From: Thermoleophilia bacterium
GTDB taxonomy: Bacteria > Actinomycetota > Thermoleophilia > Gaiellales > F1-60-MAGs149
Direction: 5' to 3'
Assembly: GCA_009694475.1 (NCBI GenBank)
Contig: SHUX01000005.1
Coordinates: 1-39,983, forward strand
DNA: 39,983 nt
Below the pieces are notes generated by a model that was not told the origin of the DNA, did not search any database, and worked only from the letters and a program-made list of their open reading frames with translations. Shown here in pieces: positions 7,193-16,234 of this stretch (position 1 is its first letter; each line of letters starts with the position of its first letter). The translations under genes were made by a program, and so were the position numbers.

Positions 7193-8074
7193 GTGAGTAG
7201 AGGACGGTACGCACCGACGCCGAGTGGCGACCTGCACCTAGGGAACGCGCGGACCGCGATTGTCGCGTGGCTCCATGCGCGAGCCAGTGGTGGCCAGATC
7301 GGGCTGCGGCTGGACGACCTCGATGTCGATCGCTGCAAGGAGGAGTTCGAATTTCGCCAACTCGAAGATCTCGCCTGGCTCGGGCTGACGTGGGACGGCG
7401 AGTTGGTGCGGCAATCCGAACGCATCCCGAACTACAACGCCGCCGTCGCACACCTGCAGGCGGCTGGACTCGTCTACCCATGCTTCTGCTCGCGCACGGA
7501 AATCAAAGCCGCTGCCTCCGCACCACACGGCGACAATGAGGCGATCTACCCCGGCACGTGCCGTGCACTCTCCTCAACCGAAGCAACAAAACGCATCGCG
7601 CAAGGCGATCGACACGCGCTACGACTCGCCGTCCCCACAGGCATCGAACGCTTCCACGACTCCGTCCACGGCGACGTAGCGATCGATGTCGCCGCCACGG
7701 CTGGCGACCTCGTACTCGTACGCTCGGACGGCGTGATCGGCTACCAACTCGCCTGCGCCGTCGACGATGCGCAACCAGCCATTACGAGCGTCGTCCGCGG
7801 CGAAGACCTGCTCGCCTCAGCCGCGTTTCAACGCGTCATCATGCGGCTGCTCGACCTTGAGCCACCCGACTACGGCCATGTACCGCTGATGCTCGGCGAA
7901 GACGGCACGCGCCTCGCCAAACGCCACGGCTCGATCGCCCTCCGCGACCACCGCGAAGACGGTGCCTCCCCCGAGGACATCGTCGGCATGCTCGCCGGGA
8001 TGTTCGCGATCGGCGATGGTTCACCCTCCAGCCTCGACGACCTCATCCCACTCGCCGCAGGCCTCGCCGGCTAG
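7193..8074 (+). CDS. gluQ: Glutamyl-Q tRNA(Asp) synthetase
   Basis: A 293-residue GluRS-like enzyme lacking the anticodon-binding domain. It activates glutamate and attaches it to queuosine at position 34 of tRNA(Asp) (family knowledge). Seen: APTPSGDLHLGNARTA with the HIGH motif as HLGN, zinc ligands CFCSRTE and YPGTC, VRGEDLL, and a KMSKS variant RLAKRHG. The length equals the family norm and is far below true GluRS. The GTG start is set by the TAGGCT box. Queuosine genes are not in the window, so an external source of Q-modified tRNA is assumed. Confidence 0.87.
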   Translation: MSRGRYAPTPSGDLHLGNARTAIVAWLHARASGGQIGLRLDDLDVDRCKEEFEFRQLEDLAWLGLTWDGELVRQSERIPNYNAAVAHLQAAGLVYPCFCSRTEIKAAASAPHGDNEAIYPGTCRALSSTEATKRIAQGDRHALRLAVPTGIERFHDSVHGDVAIDVAATAGDLVLVRSDGVIGYQLACAVDDAQPAITSVVRGEDLLASAAFQRVIMRLLDLEPPDYGHVPLMLGEDGTRLAKRHGSIALRDHREDGASPEDIVGMLAGMFAIGDGSPSSLDDLIPLAAGLAG

Positions 8075-8075
8075 A

Positions 8076-8327
8076 TCAATCGTCAGTCGGCCGCGAGCGC
8101 TCGCGCACAGCGATCTCGCCGACCTCGAGCAGTGGATCGATCTCGATCGGCAACCCATCGATCGCATCCAGTTCGGATGCTCCGAGCGGCTCAAGCCCGA
8201 GCGCAGGATCAGCAACATGGATCACCGTAGCCGGATGCAACACCAACGCCACCGGTTCGCGACCCTCCTCGAAAGCAGCGTGAATGGCCGCTTGGAGATC
8301 TTCGAGCGACAACGCGTCTTCAGCCAT
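8076..8327 (-). CDS. Small acidic hypothetical protein
   Basis: An 83-residue, Glu/Asp-rich protein of unknown function (MAEDALSLEDLQAAIHAAFEEGREPVALVLHP...). It looks cytosolic, with one amphipathic helix followed by a short beta segment. A TAGGCT hexamer 7 nt upstream supports the ATG. It is convergent with gluQ (1 base between stops) and divergent from the lipoprotein at 8382. Confidence 0.6.
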   Translation of the reverse strand: MAEDALSLEDLQAAIHAAFEEGREPVALVLHPATVIHVADPALGLEPLGASELDAIDGLPIEIDPLLEVGEIAVRERSRPTDD

Positions 8328-8334
8328 CTGCGCC

Positions 8335-8340
8335 AGCCTA
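8335..8340 (-). promoter_or_regulatory. -10 box TAGGCT (minus strand), leaderless promoter
   Basis: It lies 7 nt upstream of the ATG at 8327 on the minus strand. Confidence 0.5.
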
Positions 8341-8369
8341 TCAGCACAAAGGTGCGCAGACTCGCCGGA

Positions 8370-8375
8370 TAGGAT
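8370..8375 (+). promoter_or_regulatory. -10 box TAGGAT, leaderless promoter for lipoprotein gene
   Basis: It lies 6 nt upstream of GTG 8382. The ATG at 8380 is out of frame and runs straight into TGA, so it is not the start. Confidence 0.5.
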
Positions 8376-8381
8376 GGGTAT

Positions 8382-9134
8382 GTGAGGACGCGCCCCAAAC
8401 TGCTTCTGCCCCTACTCGCCCTAGCCATGATGGCCGGGTGTGGCGAGTCGGGCACACCCGGCCAGACCGCCACCATCGCACCGCCACCACCAGCAACCGG
8501 TGCCAACGCGGTGACGATCTCGCCGTTCGATACGACTGGCGGGGACACCACCTCGACGGACGTCACGAATGGGCAGCCAATCTTTCCCGCCCCCGACCCG
8601 CGCGGCGTCCTCACACTCGCCGCCCAACATCCAGATGGGCGCATCGTCTACGCGACCGTACTCGACGGCACACAAGGCGAGATGATTATTGCCCGTCTCG
8701 GCAACAGTGGCCTCATCGCGACCACGCGCGATGCCAAGACCGTCCGCGTTGGCATCGACCTGACCGACTCTTCGATCGTCTGGGTCTGTGTCACGACAGG
8801 TGCCGACACACCAAAATGTCGCACCCACGATTTCGAGAGCGAAGGCGCAAACGCGCTCGCCAGCGCCGCCCTGCTGGTAGGAGAAGATCGTGTGCGACAG
8901 ATCGCCGCGCGCGTCGCCGGCACGAGTGACGGCACGCTCGAGGTGCAGACACGTGCCAACAAGGTCGACGCCTCCTGCCTACGCGGTACAGACACTGGCG
9001 TTGGCAACCTACTTATCTGCGTTTCGCCAAGTGGCTTCGTGACGGATGCGCAAGAGGGAGCAACCATTGCCCGTGCCAGTGAGGTCTCGCCGACCGTTGA
9101 CCCCGACGAGCTCAACCCAGCCGGTCTCGGCTAG
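8382..9134 (+). CDS. Putative lipoprotein, unknown function
   Basis: A 250-residue protein with a basic N-terminus (MRTRPK), hydrophobic core LLLPLLALAMM and a lipobox-like MAGC with Cys20 as the predicted lipidated residue. A Thr/Pro/Gly-rich linker follows, then a globular domain with VYATVLDGTQGEMIIARLG and VRVGIDLTDSSIVWVCVTT and several Cys residues that may pair (WVCV, PKC, ASCLRG, LLICV). It is probably anchored outside the membrane. I do not recognise the domain. Confidence 0.75.
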   Translation: MRTRPKLLLPLLALAMMAGCGESGTPGQTATIAPPPPATGANAVTISPFDTTGGDTTSTDVTNGQPIFPAPDPRGVLTLAAQHPDGRIVYATVLDGTQGEMIIARLGNSGLIATTRDAKTVRVGIDLTDSSIVWVCVTTGADTPKCRTHDFESEGANALASAALLVGEDRVRQIAARVAGTSDGTLEVQTRANKVDASCLRGTDTGVGNLLICVSPSGFVTDAQEGATIARASEVSPTVDPDELNPAGLG

Positions 9135-9149
9135 CCCGATCGGCTACCC

Positions 9150-10028
9150 CTAATCGGAATAGCAGCGACCACCGTGCGTAGCCGCGAGGCGCTCATCCAC
9201 TGCATCGGCGGTTTCGGCGACCGCCTGGACGGCGTGCCGGAGCTCGACCTCTTGCAGATCGTCACCAAGGATCGCGTGTTCGAACCAGAGCTCACGACGC
9301 TCAGGGGTGTAAGAGAAGCGACCCACCGGCCCCTCCGCCGCGATGGCGCAGGCCTCGAGTGCGAGCTGATCGGTTAGATCGACATCGATCAGGACTGGCG
9401 CGGCGACGATCACCGCCGTCGAGCGCTCAAGATGATGCATAACGGACACGAAGACCCGCGTCGAACCCGCTGCACCGTGCAGGCCCCAGACCGGATCGTC
9501 CACAAAATCGGCGGCCAAGAGGTGTCGTGCCGTGCGCTCGCGCACCAACGCGACGCGTTCGTCGGCTCCGCGCCGTACGTCCACCTCGGGCCGACGCGGC
9601 TCGCCTGGGTCCATGCCACCAACCCGCATCTGGAGACGAGCCCCCTCGTTCGCCGCGATCCAACCAACCGTCCAGACGGCAACCATCATCTCGTCCTGAT
9701 GCAGCGTGTGCCCACCGAGAATCGCCTGCTCGGCAATCAGAGCGCTACCGTTGTGGCGCAAACGACCGAGCACGAAACCGTCGTGCTCGAGCAGGACCGC
9801 CTCGGCAAGTGGGCCGGTGAAGCGCGGTACGGGCAGAACCTCGGCCGTGGCCACCACAATCGGCTGCGCAGCATCGATCGGGTCGGCCATGACATCGACC
9901 CGCACCGCGGTCCGCGCGGTGCCAACCCGTCCACGCCAGGCGGCATCGCGGGGGTCTTCTTCCACGAATGTTCGCTCGAGGGCGCGCCGAATGGTCGCGT
10001 TCGTGCCGGGGAACTGGACCTCGCTCAT
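9150..10028 (-). CDS. YbjN-like protein with two T3SS-chaperone-like units (tentative)
   Basis: A 292-residue cytosolic protein. Two segments look alike: one around LIAEQAILGGHTLHQDEMMVAVWTVGWIAAN and a C-terminal one around LWFEHAILGDDLQEVELRHAVQAVAE. Both follow the pattern ILGxxLxxxExxxAVxxV seen in YbjN-type (type III chaperone-like fold) proteins; this assignment is by eye. It is last in the crtI-crtB operon. ATG 10028 overlaps the crtB stop as ATGA, which favours it over GTG 10034 and suggests translational coupling. Confidence 0.6.
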   Translation of the reverse strand: MSEVQFPGTNATIRRALERTFVEEDPRDAAWRGRVGTARTAVRVDVMADPIDAAQPIVVATAEVLPVPRFTGPLAEAVLLEHDGFVLGRLRHNGSALIAEQAILGGHTLHQDEMMVAVWTVGWIAANEGARLQMRVGGMDPGEPRRPEVDVRRGADERVALVRERTARHLLAADFVDDPVWGLHGAAGSTRVFVSVMHHLERSTAVIVAAPVLIDVDLTDQLALEACAIAAEGPVGRFSYTPERRELWFEHAILGDDLQEVELRHAVQAVAETADAVDERLAATHGGRCYSD

Positions 10029-10867
10029 GACCACCGCTTGGGACGCATGAAGGCGCGGCCAACAAGTAGCGCCTTACGGTGACGCGGGACGACGGAGCGC
10101 TCGCGCCGGGCTCCATAGCCACCGCGCTCGATCTCGCGCAAAATCTCACGATACATCGCGCCGGCCGCCGCCACCGACCTGCCCCCATGGATCAACATTG
10201 GAATGCCAGCCATCCCTTGATCGTAGAGCGTGTCAGCGCGGGCGACCTGATCCTGATACAGCGCGGTGCGATCCTGCGTGAAGAGGTCCGTAATGCCAAA
10301 ACGGTCGAGAGTATCGCGCGCCAGGTAGACGCGCCCATTGGCAAGATCCTCGTCCACATCACGCAGAATGTTCGTGCGCTGCATCGCGTTACCGAGCGCA
10401 CGCGCGGCGTTCCAAGCCTGATCATTCCAGACGCCAAGGATCGAGGCCATCATCTCGCCGACGACACCTGCCACGCGGTAGCAGTAGACGTCCAAGTCGC
10501 CCTCGGTCTGGATGTTCGGCACCTCGAGGTCGTCGCGCATGCCCTGCAGAAAGGCCACCATTGCTGGTCGGTGCAGTGAGTGCCGGTTCTGGAGATCCGC
10601 AAGGATGATCGTCTCGCGGGTCGTCGGTTCACCCGTCACGAGCCAGGTCTCGACCGCAGCGACGGCGGCTGCCGCCTCTGGGCTCTGATCGTCGACGAGG
10701 TCGTCGAGCGTGCGCAGTACGAGATACAGCAGCGTCACATCGCGGCGTACGGTGACTGGCAGGAGGCGCGCGGCGACTGAGAACGTCCGCGAGACGTTCT
10801 GCATGACCTCGTCAGCCTCGGCCAGATACGTGTCAGTGTTGCGCGCCGAGCGTCGAGGAAACCTCAT
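10025..10867 (-). CDS. crtB: Phytoene/squalene synthase family enzyme, probably phytoene synthase
   Basis: A 280-residue trans-isoprenyl diphosphate synthase that joins two geranylgeranyl diphosphates to phytoene, the first dedicated carotenoid step. The two Asp-rich Mg-binding motifs are DDLVDD (about 55-60) and DVDED within LRDVDEDLANGRVYL (about 168-182). SRTFSVAARLLP near residue 26 is also typical. The ATG overlaps the crtI stop by 4 bases. The adjacent desaturase favours phytoene over squalene synthesis. Confidence 0.92.
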   Translation of the reverse strand: MRFPRRSARNTDTYLAEADEVMQNVSRTFSVAARLLPVTVRRDVTLLYLVLRTLDDLVDDQSPEAAAAVAAVETWLVTGEPTTRETIILADLQNRHSLHRPAMVAFLQGMRDDLEVPNIQTEGDLDVYCYRVAGVVGEMMASILGVWNDQAWNAARALGNAMQRTNILRDVDEDLANGRVYLARDTLDRFGITDLFTQDRTALYQDQVARADTLYDQGMAGIPMLIHGGRSVAAAGAMYREILREIERGGYGARRERSVVPRHRKALLVGRAFMRPKRWS

Positions 10868-12366
10868 ACGGGGATGCCCAGGTCTCGACGCACCAACCCC
10901 GCGGCAACTTCGGCACCGAGCAGGACGCCAGGCACGCCAGCACCTGGGTGCGCACCCGCACCAACGTGGTACAGCCCCTCGACGGTGCGGTCCTTGTTGG
11001 GCTGACGGAAGTACGCCGACCGCGTCAGCACAGGCTCGGTCGAAAAGGCGGTGCCTTCGTCGGCGTCATAGCGCTGTTCGAAATCCTGCGGGGTCATGCG
11101 GTGCTCCACCTTAATCGATGCGCGTAGACCCTCCAGCCCGGCGTCATGTTCGAGATAGTGAATCACCTTTTCGCGCCACACATCAGTAATTGCACCCCAA
11201 TCGTCGCCCGAGGCGAGGTTCGGAACGGGCAGTAGCACGGCGAGCGAATCGCCGCCGGGCGGAGCCATCGTCGGATCGGTGCGGGCTGGTACGTGCAGAT
11301 AAAACGAGAGCGAGTCGGGCAGCACCTGCCGGTTGGTGACATCGTCGATGAACTTCCGATAGTTGTCGCCGACAAACAGCGTGTGGTGCAAGAGCTGAGG
11401 AAACTGGCGGTCGGTGCCAAGATAGAGCAGAAAGCACGACATCCCGTTGCGTGCCTTGCGGTAGCGCCAGGGGGCGCGATCAGGCGCGCCCTTGAGCAGG
11501 CGGCTGCGCGTGCGCACCGGGTCGGCATCGGAGACCACGACTTCGGCGGGGATCACCTCGCCGTCGGCTAACCGCACACCGATAGCCTTGCCATCCCGAA
11601 CGATGATCTCGTCGACGTCGGCCTCGCAGCGCACCGTGGCACCGGCGGCTTCGAGCGCGCGAACCATCGCCTGGATGATCGCGTACGTGCCGCCCTTCGT
11701 GTACCAGACACCATCGGCAACCTGTAGGTAGGCGAGCGCGGCATAGACCGCAGGCACACGGTACGGATCGCCACCGATATAGAGCGAGTGGAAACTCATC
11801 GCCTGGAAGATGTGCTCCTCTGAGAAATACTTGCTGCAGAAGCTCGAGAGGTTGCGCGCCGCATCGAGTTTAAGCATCGTCGGCAGCAACTTGGCAAACG
11901 GCAGGGGGTTCTCGAAGGCGCGTCGCCCGGCGGCCAGCACGGCCTGGCGATGGATCTTGCCCGAGGCCTCGAGGAAGGCTGGATAGTTGGCAGCATCGAC
12001 CGGCGAGAGCTTCGCGAGTTCCTCCTGCATCTCGACGACGTCGCCTTTGAAATCGATGCGCGTGCCGTCGTGCGGCCAGTCGATCCGATAGAACGGATCG
12101 AGACCGATCAGTTCGACCTCGTCACGAAAATCGCGATCGAGCAGTGCGAACAGCTCGTCGAAACACCATGGCATCGTCACGAGGCTCGGGCCGAGATCCC
12201 ACGTGTAACCCTGGTCTTTAATCTGTGAGGCACGGCCACCCGGTGCAGGCAGACGCTCGAGCACGGTCACGTCGAGTCCGGCTGCGGCCATTCGCATAGC
12301 GACGGCGAGCCCACCAAAGCCCGAGCCGATCACGATCGCGCGGCGTGGCGTGGCAGAGGCAGACAT
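10864..12366 (-). CDS. crtI: CrtI-type phytoene desaturase
   Basis: A 500-residue FAD-dependent membrane-associated enzyme that introduces double bonds into phytoene towards lycopene. Seen: Rossmann motif VIGSGFGGLAVA at about residues 12-23, ERLPAPGGRA, YTWDLGPSLVTMP, and the C-terminal VGAGAHPGAGVPGVLLGAEVAAG that closes the FAD site in this family. The number of desaturation steps cannot be read from sequence. It is first in the crtI-crtB-YbjN-like operon and has a TACGCT box 7 nt upstream of its ATG. Confidence 0.93.
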   Translation of the reverse strand: MSASATPRRAIVIGSGFGGLAVAMRMAAAGLDVTVLERLPAPGGRASQIKDQGYTWDLGPSLVTMPWCFDELFALLDRDFRDEVELIGLDPFYRIDWPHDGTRIDFKGDVVEMQEELAKLSPVDAANYPAFLEASGKIHRQAVLAAGRRAFENPLPFAKLLPTMLKLDAARNLSSFCSKYFSEEHIFQAMSFHSLYIGGDPYRVPAVYAALAYLQVADGVWYTKGGTYAIIQAMVRALEAAGATVRCEADVDEIIVRDGKAIGVRLADGEVIPAEVVVSDADPVRTRSRLLKGAPDRAPWRYRKARNGMSCFLLYLGTDRQFPQLLHHTLFVGDNYRKFIDDVTNRQVLPDSLSFYLHVPARTDPTMAPPGGDSLAVLLPVPNLASGDDWGAITDVWREKVIHYLEHDAGLEGLRASIKVEHRMTPQDFEQRYDADEGTAFSTEPVLTRSAYFRQPNKDRTVEGLYHVGAGAHPGAGVPGVLLGAEVAAGLVRRDLGIPV

Positions 12367-12373
12367 TCGTCGC

Positions 12374-12379
12374 AGCGTA
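12374..12379 (-). promoter_or_regulatory. -10 box TACGCT (minus strand), leaderless promoter for crtI
   Basis: It lies 7 nt upstream of ATG 12366. TAGGCGC occurs on the plus strand at 12378-12384 and 12388-12394 (10-base period), overlapping the spacer, which could be an operator. Confidence 0.5.
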
Positions 12380-12412
12380 GGCGCGCTTAGGCGCTGATGG
12401 GGAACACCCGTA

Positions 12413-12479
12413 GCCGGCGACAGCTTCGCGTCTGGGGACTACTCATCCCCCCGCGTATCGCACGGCAGCAGCAGCCGGC
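12413..12479. other. Nested inverted repeats between cox operon and crtI
   Basis: Three nested pairs: GCCGGC at 12413-12418 and 12474-12479; CGCG at 12427-12430 and 12452-12455; GGGGA at 12434-12438 with TCCCC at 12446-12450. It lies after the last gene of the cox operon and upstream of the crtI promoter. It could be a structured 3' end or terminator, though no U-tract is seen. The 117-base gap holds no convincing ORF. Confidence 0.35.
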
Positions 12480-12483
12480 GCTA

Positions 12484-13386
12484 TCAGGCAAGAGTGCCGA
12501 CGAATTTTGCTGGGTCGTCGAGAAACCGACCCTTGCAGCCATTACACGAGAAGTAGTACGTCGCACCCTGATACTCGGCCGACGGTGTCGTCTCGTCAAC
12601 AAGGATCTCCGAGCCCGACGTCGGATCGATTGCGGTGCGTGGCCCCTCCTCCAGTACGGCTCGTGTGCGCTGCACGATGCCAGCGACCACGGCAAGTGCG
12701 ATCTCCTCCTGCGTTACCTCACCAAGCTCGAGCCCTGGCCGCGTATCGATGGTGGCGATCAGCTCGTCGCTGACCCCACGTTCGCGCAAAAGATCGAGCG
12801 CGGCTCGCGCTCGCTTGCGTGATGCGATTAGAGCAAGCGTCGCCGGCTGGAAAGCGAGTGCCGCGACCAGTGCGTCCTCGTCGTAGTGCCCCATCGAAGC
12901 GACCACGACATTCGCACCCGGCTCGATCGCGGCGACATCCAACCCGGCACGACCATCGATCAGTACCACGCGGTGGCCGATCGCCTCGCCAATGCTCGCG
13001 ACAGCGTGTGCGACCGGAGTGTGCCCGATCACGACGAGCTGCGGGCTTGGCTGGACTGGCTCCAGGAAAATGTCCACGGTACCTCCCGACGGACAGGTTG
13101 TCGTCAGACTCGTCACCCCAGTGGGAGACAACAGATCCTCGGGCCCGATCCGCAAGAGTTCGGTCTCGCCCGTCAAGAGTGCGTGGCGCGCATGGCGCAC
13201 GACGTTCGGCTCGGAACACGAGCCGCCGATCCACCCCTCGACACGACCATCGGCGTACACGATGGCTTTCGCGCCGGGCCGGACTGAGGCTGGTGCCTCG
13301 GCCCGAACCACGGTCGCGAGCACGAACGGCTGACCTTGCAAGGCAAGGTCAGCCGCGAGTCGTGCAATATCGAGCGTTCGTCGCAT
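12484..13386 (-). CDS. XdhC/CoxI-family CODH maturation protein fused to a C-terminal YHS domain
   Basis: A 300-residue protein. The N-terminal XdhC/CoxI part has TVVRAEAPASVRPGAKAIV and GWIGGSCSEPNVV with the conserved Cys; then a Rossmann segment LVVIGHTPVAHAVASIGEAIGHRVVLID. Relatives bind or protect Mo cofactor and help load molybdenum hydroxylases (family knowledge). The last 50 residues resemble a YHS metal-binding domain: EYQGATYYFSCNGCKGRFLDDP keeps CxxC, while the usual DPVCGM is DPTSGS. The stop and start of coxL and this gene overlap as TAATG. A longer open frame upstream is antisense-like extension inside coxL, so ATG 13386 is chosen. Confidence 0.88.
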   Translation of the reverse strand: MRRTLDIARLAADLALQGQPFVLATVVRAEAPASVRPGAKAIVYADGRVEGWIGGSCSEPNVVRHARHALLTGETELLRIGPEDLLSPTGVTSLTTTCPSGGTVDIFLEPVQPSPQLVVIGHTPVAHAVASIGEAIGHRVVLIDGRAGLDVAAIEPGANVVVASMGHYDEDALVAALAFQPATLALIASRKRARAALDLLRERGVSDELIATIDTRPGLELGEVTQEEIALAVVAGIVQRTRAVLEEGPRTAIDPTSGSEILVDETTPSAEYQGATYYFSCNGCKGRFLDDPAKFVGTLA

Positions 13387-15752
13387 TACTCGTCCGCGAC
13401 GCCCGCGTCGCGAAGAGCCTTCCAGACCTTGTGCGACGAGAGCGGCATGTCGATGTTCGTGATGCCGTATGGCGTCAACGCATCGACAACGGCATTGACG
13501 ATCGCCTGTGGCGAGCCAACCGTCGGCGATTCGCCGATTCCCTTCGCACCAATCGGGTGATGCGGCGATGGTGTCACGCACTCCCCGAGCGTCCAATGCG
13601 GACTCTCGACCGCCGTGGGGATCAGGTAGTCCATGAAGTTGCTGCCGAAGCAGTTGCCGTCCTCGTCGAACGAGATCAGCTCCATCATCGCTGTGCCAAA
13701 GCCCTGCGTCAGGCCACCGTGGATTTGCCCATCCACGATCATCGGATTGATGCGCGTGCCGCAATCGTCGACCGCGACGAACTTGCGGACCGTGACGGCA
13801 CCCGTGCCCTTGTCGATGTCGACGACGCAGATGTACGTGCCGAAGGGGTACGTCATCTCTGGGGCGTCGTAGTACGTGACGTCCTCGAAGCCGTTCTCCA
13901 TACCTTCAGGCAGTTCTGACTGATAGGCCTTGAAGATGCACTCCTGAATTGTCTTTGTGCGATCCGGCGAGCCCTTGACAGTAAACGTGCCGCTGTCGAA
14001 CTCGAGGTCGTCAGGTGCACACTCGAGCATGTGGGCGGCGATCTGACGCCCCTTCTCGCGGAGCTTGCGCGCCACAATTGCCGTGGCGGCACCACCGGTC
14101 GGGGTCGACCGCGACGCATACGTGCCGAGGCCATACGGCGTGTGATCCGTATCGCCATGCTCGACGACGATGTCGGTAGACGGAATCCCGAGCTCGTTCG
14201 CCACGATCTGTGCGAACGTGGTCTCGTGGCCCTGGCCCTGCGACTGGACACCCAGCTTGAGCACGCCCTTGCCGGTCGGGTGGATCCGTAGCTCGGCCGA
14301 ATCGATCATCGCCAAACCAGCGATGTCACAGATCTTCGACATGCCCGCACCGACGATCTCGGTGAAGGACGAGAAGCCAATGCCCATCACCTCGCCGCGC
14401 TCGCGCTTTTCGGCCTGCTCCTTGCGGAGCGCCTTGTAGTCGACGAGCTCGAGGGCGATGTCCATCGCCTTGTCGTAATCGCCTGAGTCGTACTCCCAGC
14501 CCATCGGGCTCTTGTACGGGAACTGCTCTGGCTGGATGAAGTTCATCTTGCGCAGCTCGGCCGCGTCGATCCCCGTCTTGTGCGCGAGGTTATCGACAAG
14601 ACGCTCGATTAGATACGCCGCCTCGGTAACGCGGAACGAGCACCGGTAGGCAACGCCACCCGGAGCCTTGTTCGTATAGACCGCGTCGACCTTGCAGTAC
14701 GCGGCCGGCATGTCATACGAGCCGGTGGCGATATTGAAGAAACCAGCGGGCCACTTGCTCGGCGCCGCCTGCGCGTTGAACGCACCATGGTCGGCCAGCA
14801 CGGTTGCCCGCAGGCCGAGCATCTTGCCGTCCTTCGTCGCTGCCAGCTCGCCACTCATGTGGTAATCCCGAGCAAAGCCCGTGGAGATGAGGTTCTCCGA
14901 ACGACTCTCGATCCACTTGACGGGCTTACCAATCAAGAGCGAGGCCGCCGTCGCTACGACATAGCCAGGGTAGATCGGCACCTTGTTGCCGAAGCCACCA
15001 CCAACGTCCGGCGAGATGATGCGGATCTTGTGCTCTGGCAGTCCAGCCACCAACGCAAACAGCGTGCGGTGGGCGTGTGGTGCCTGACTCGTCAGGTGCA
15101 CCGTCATCTTTCCGGTCGCCGTGTTGTAGTCCGACACGCAGCCACAGGTCTCCATCGGAGCCGGGTGGATGCGCGGGTAGAGCGTGTCGAGCGAGATCAC
15201 AATGTCGGCGCCTTCAAACGCGCGATCAGTGGCGTCGGCATCGCCGGACTCCCACGTAAAGATGTGATTGTCGGTCTTGCCCTCGAGATCCGTGCGCACG
15301 ACGGGAGCGTCCGCATCCATCGCATGCTTCGGGTCGATAATCACGGGCAGCGGGTCGTAGTCAACGTCGATACCCTCGAGCGCGTCCTCTGCCTGCGGCT
15401 GGGTCTTGGCGATGATCGCCACGACCTCTTGGCCCTGGAAGCGAACCTTGTCCGTGGCGAGCACGGCCTGGGTGTCGCCCGCGAGGGTCGGCATCCAGGC
15501 GAGGCCATGAGCCTCGAGATCCTTGCCGGTGATGCAGGCGAGCACGCCTGGCATTGCCATTGCGCGCGACGTGTCAATCGAATTGATCGTGGCGTGCGCG
15601 AACGGCGAGCGATAGATCGACATAAACAGCATCCCGGGGAGCTGCACGTCATCGACGTAGTTGCCCTTGCCACGGATGAAGCGGTCGTCCTCGATACGCT
15701 TGGGCGACTGCCCAATCGCGCCTTCAACATGGCTCACGGTTGGTGTGCTCAT
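13386..15752 (-). CDS. coxL: Form I aerobic carbon monoxide dehydrogenase, large (Mo-Cu) subunit
   Basis: A 788-residue catalytic subunit that oxidises CO to CO2 at a Mo-Cu centre. The form I signature AYRCSFR is present at about 368-374, with the Cu-ligand Cys at about 371. Other active-site motifs are [16 protein letters not shown], and GIGESP with the conserved Glu at about 741 (Glu763 in Oligotropha). The length matches form I enzymes. ATG 15752 overlaps the coxS stop (ATGA), which rejects the longer frame that starts inside coxS. The CSFR loop separates it from form II and xanthine dehydrogenase relatives. Confidence 0.96.
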   Translation of the reverse strand: MSTPTVSHVEGAIGQSPKRIEDDRFIRGKGNYVDDVQLPGMLFMSIYRSPFAHATINSIDTSRAMAMPGVLACITGKDLEAHGLAWMPTLAGDTQAVLATDKVRFQGQEVVAIIAKTQPQAEDALEGIDVDYDPLPVIIDPKHAMDADAPVVRTDLEGKTDNHIFTWESGDADATDRAFEGADIVISLDTLYPRIHPAPMETCGCVSDYNTATGKMTVHLTSQAPHAHRTLFALVAGLPEHKIRIISPDVGGGFGNKVPIYPGYVVATAASLLIGKPVKWIESRSENLISTGFARDYHMSGELAATKDGKMLGLRATVLADHGAFNAQAAPSKWPAGFFNIATGSYDMPAAYCKVDAVYTNKAPGGVAYRCSFRVTEAAYLIERLVDNLAHKTGIDAAELRKMNFIQPEQFPYKSPMGWEYDSGDYDKAMDIALELVDYKALRKEQAEKRERGEVMGIGFSSFTEIVGAGMSKICDIAGLAMIDSAELRIHPTGKGVLKLGVQSQGQGHETTFAQIVANELGIPSTDIVVEHGDTDHTPYGLGTYASRSTPTGGAATAIVARKLREKGRQIAAHMLECAPDDLEFDSGTFTVKGSPDRTKTIQECIFKAYQSELPEGMENGFEDVTYYDAPEMTYPFGTYICVVDIDKGTGAVTVRKFVAVDDCGTRINPMIVDGQIHGGLTQGFGTAMMELISFDEDGNCFGSNFMDYLIPTAVESPHWTLGECVTPSPHHPIGAKGIGESPTVGSPQAIVNAVVDALTPYGITNIDMPLSSHKVWKALRDAGVADE

Positions 15753-16234
15753 GCCGTCACCCCCTGCTGCTTCTTGGCCGCGTACTGCACGGCCTTGACG
15801 ATGTTGACGTAGCCGGTGCAGCGGCAGAGGTTGCCGCTGATGGCCTTGCGGATGTCGTCCTCGGACGGATCCGGATTCTCGGCGAGCAACGCGACGGACG
15901 TCATCATCATGCCCGGCGTGCAGTAGCCACACTGGAGTCCGTGCTCCTCCTTGAAGCCCTCCTGGACGGGATGCAACCCGTCGGCAGTCTCGAGCCCCTC
16001 AACCGTCGTGATCTCACGGCCATTGGCCTGAACCGCGAGGATCGTGCACGACTTGACGGGCCTGCCGTCGAGCAGCACTGTGCAGGCGCCACACGACGAG
16101 GTGTCGCAACCAATGTGCGTACCCGTCTCGTGGAGCGATTCGCGAATCATGTTGACGAGCAACATGCGGGGCTCAACGAGCACCTCGTGTTCCTCACCAT
16201 TGACCGTCGTGGTAATTGCCATCTTGCCGCTCAT
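15749..16234 (-). CDS. coxS: CO dehydrogenase small (2x[2Fe-2S]) subunit
   Basis: A 161-residue iron-sulfur subunit that carries electrons from the Mo site to the FAD subunit. The N-terminal plant-type cluster has [12 protein letters not shown] plus a later SCTIL Cys; the C-terminal cluster has QCGYCTPG and CRCTGY. A strong AAGGAGG ribosome site lies 4 nt before ATG 16234, which shares a base with the coxM stop (TGATG). A GTG at 16237 is a weaker alternative. Its order after coxM and before coxL follows the classical M-S-L arrangement. Confidence 0.95.
   Translation of the reverse strand: MSGKMAITTTVNGEEHEVLVEPRMLLVNMIRESLHETGTHIGCDTSSCGACTVLLDGRPVKSCTILAVQANGREITTVEGLETADGLHPVQEGFKEEHGLQCGYCTPGMMMTSVALLAENPDPSEDDIRKAISGNLCRCTGYVNIVKAVQYAAKKQQGVTA

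Noticed and set aside
13387-13764. N-terminal extension of the XdhC-YHS protein
   Set aside because: It lies inside coxL in another frame and reads as low-complexity His/Arg/Gly sequence; the TAATG junction marks the real start.
14787-15812. 341-codon open frame opposite coxL
   Set aside because: It is a shadow of the strongly conserved coxL frame; no ribosome site or family motif.
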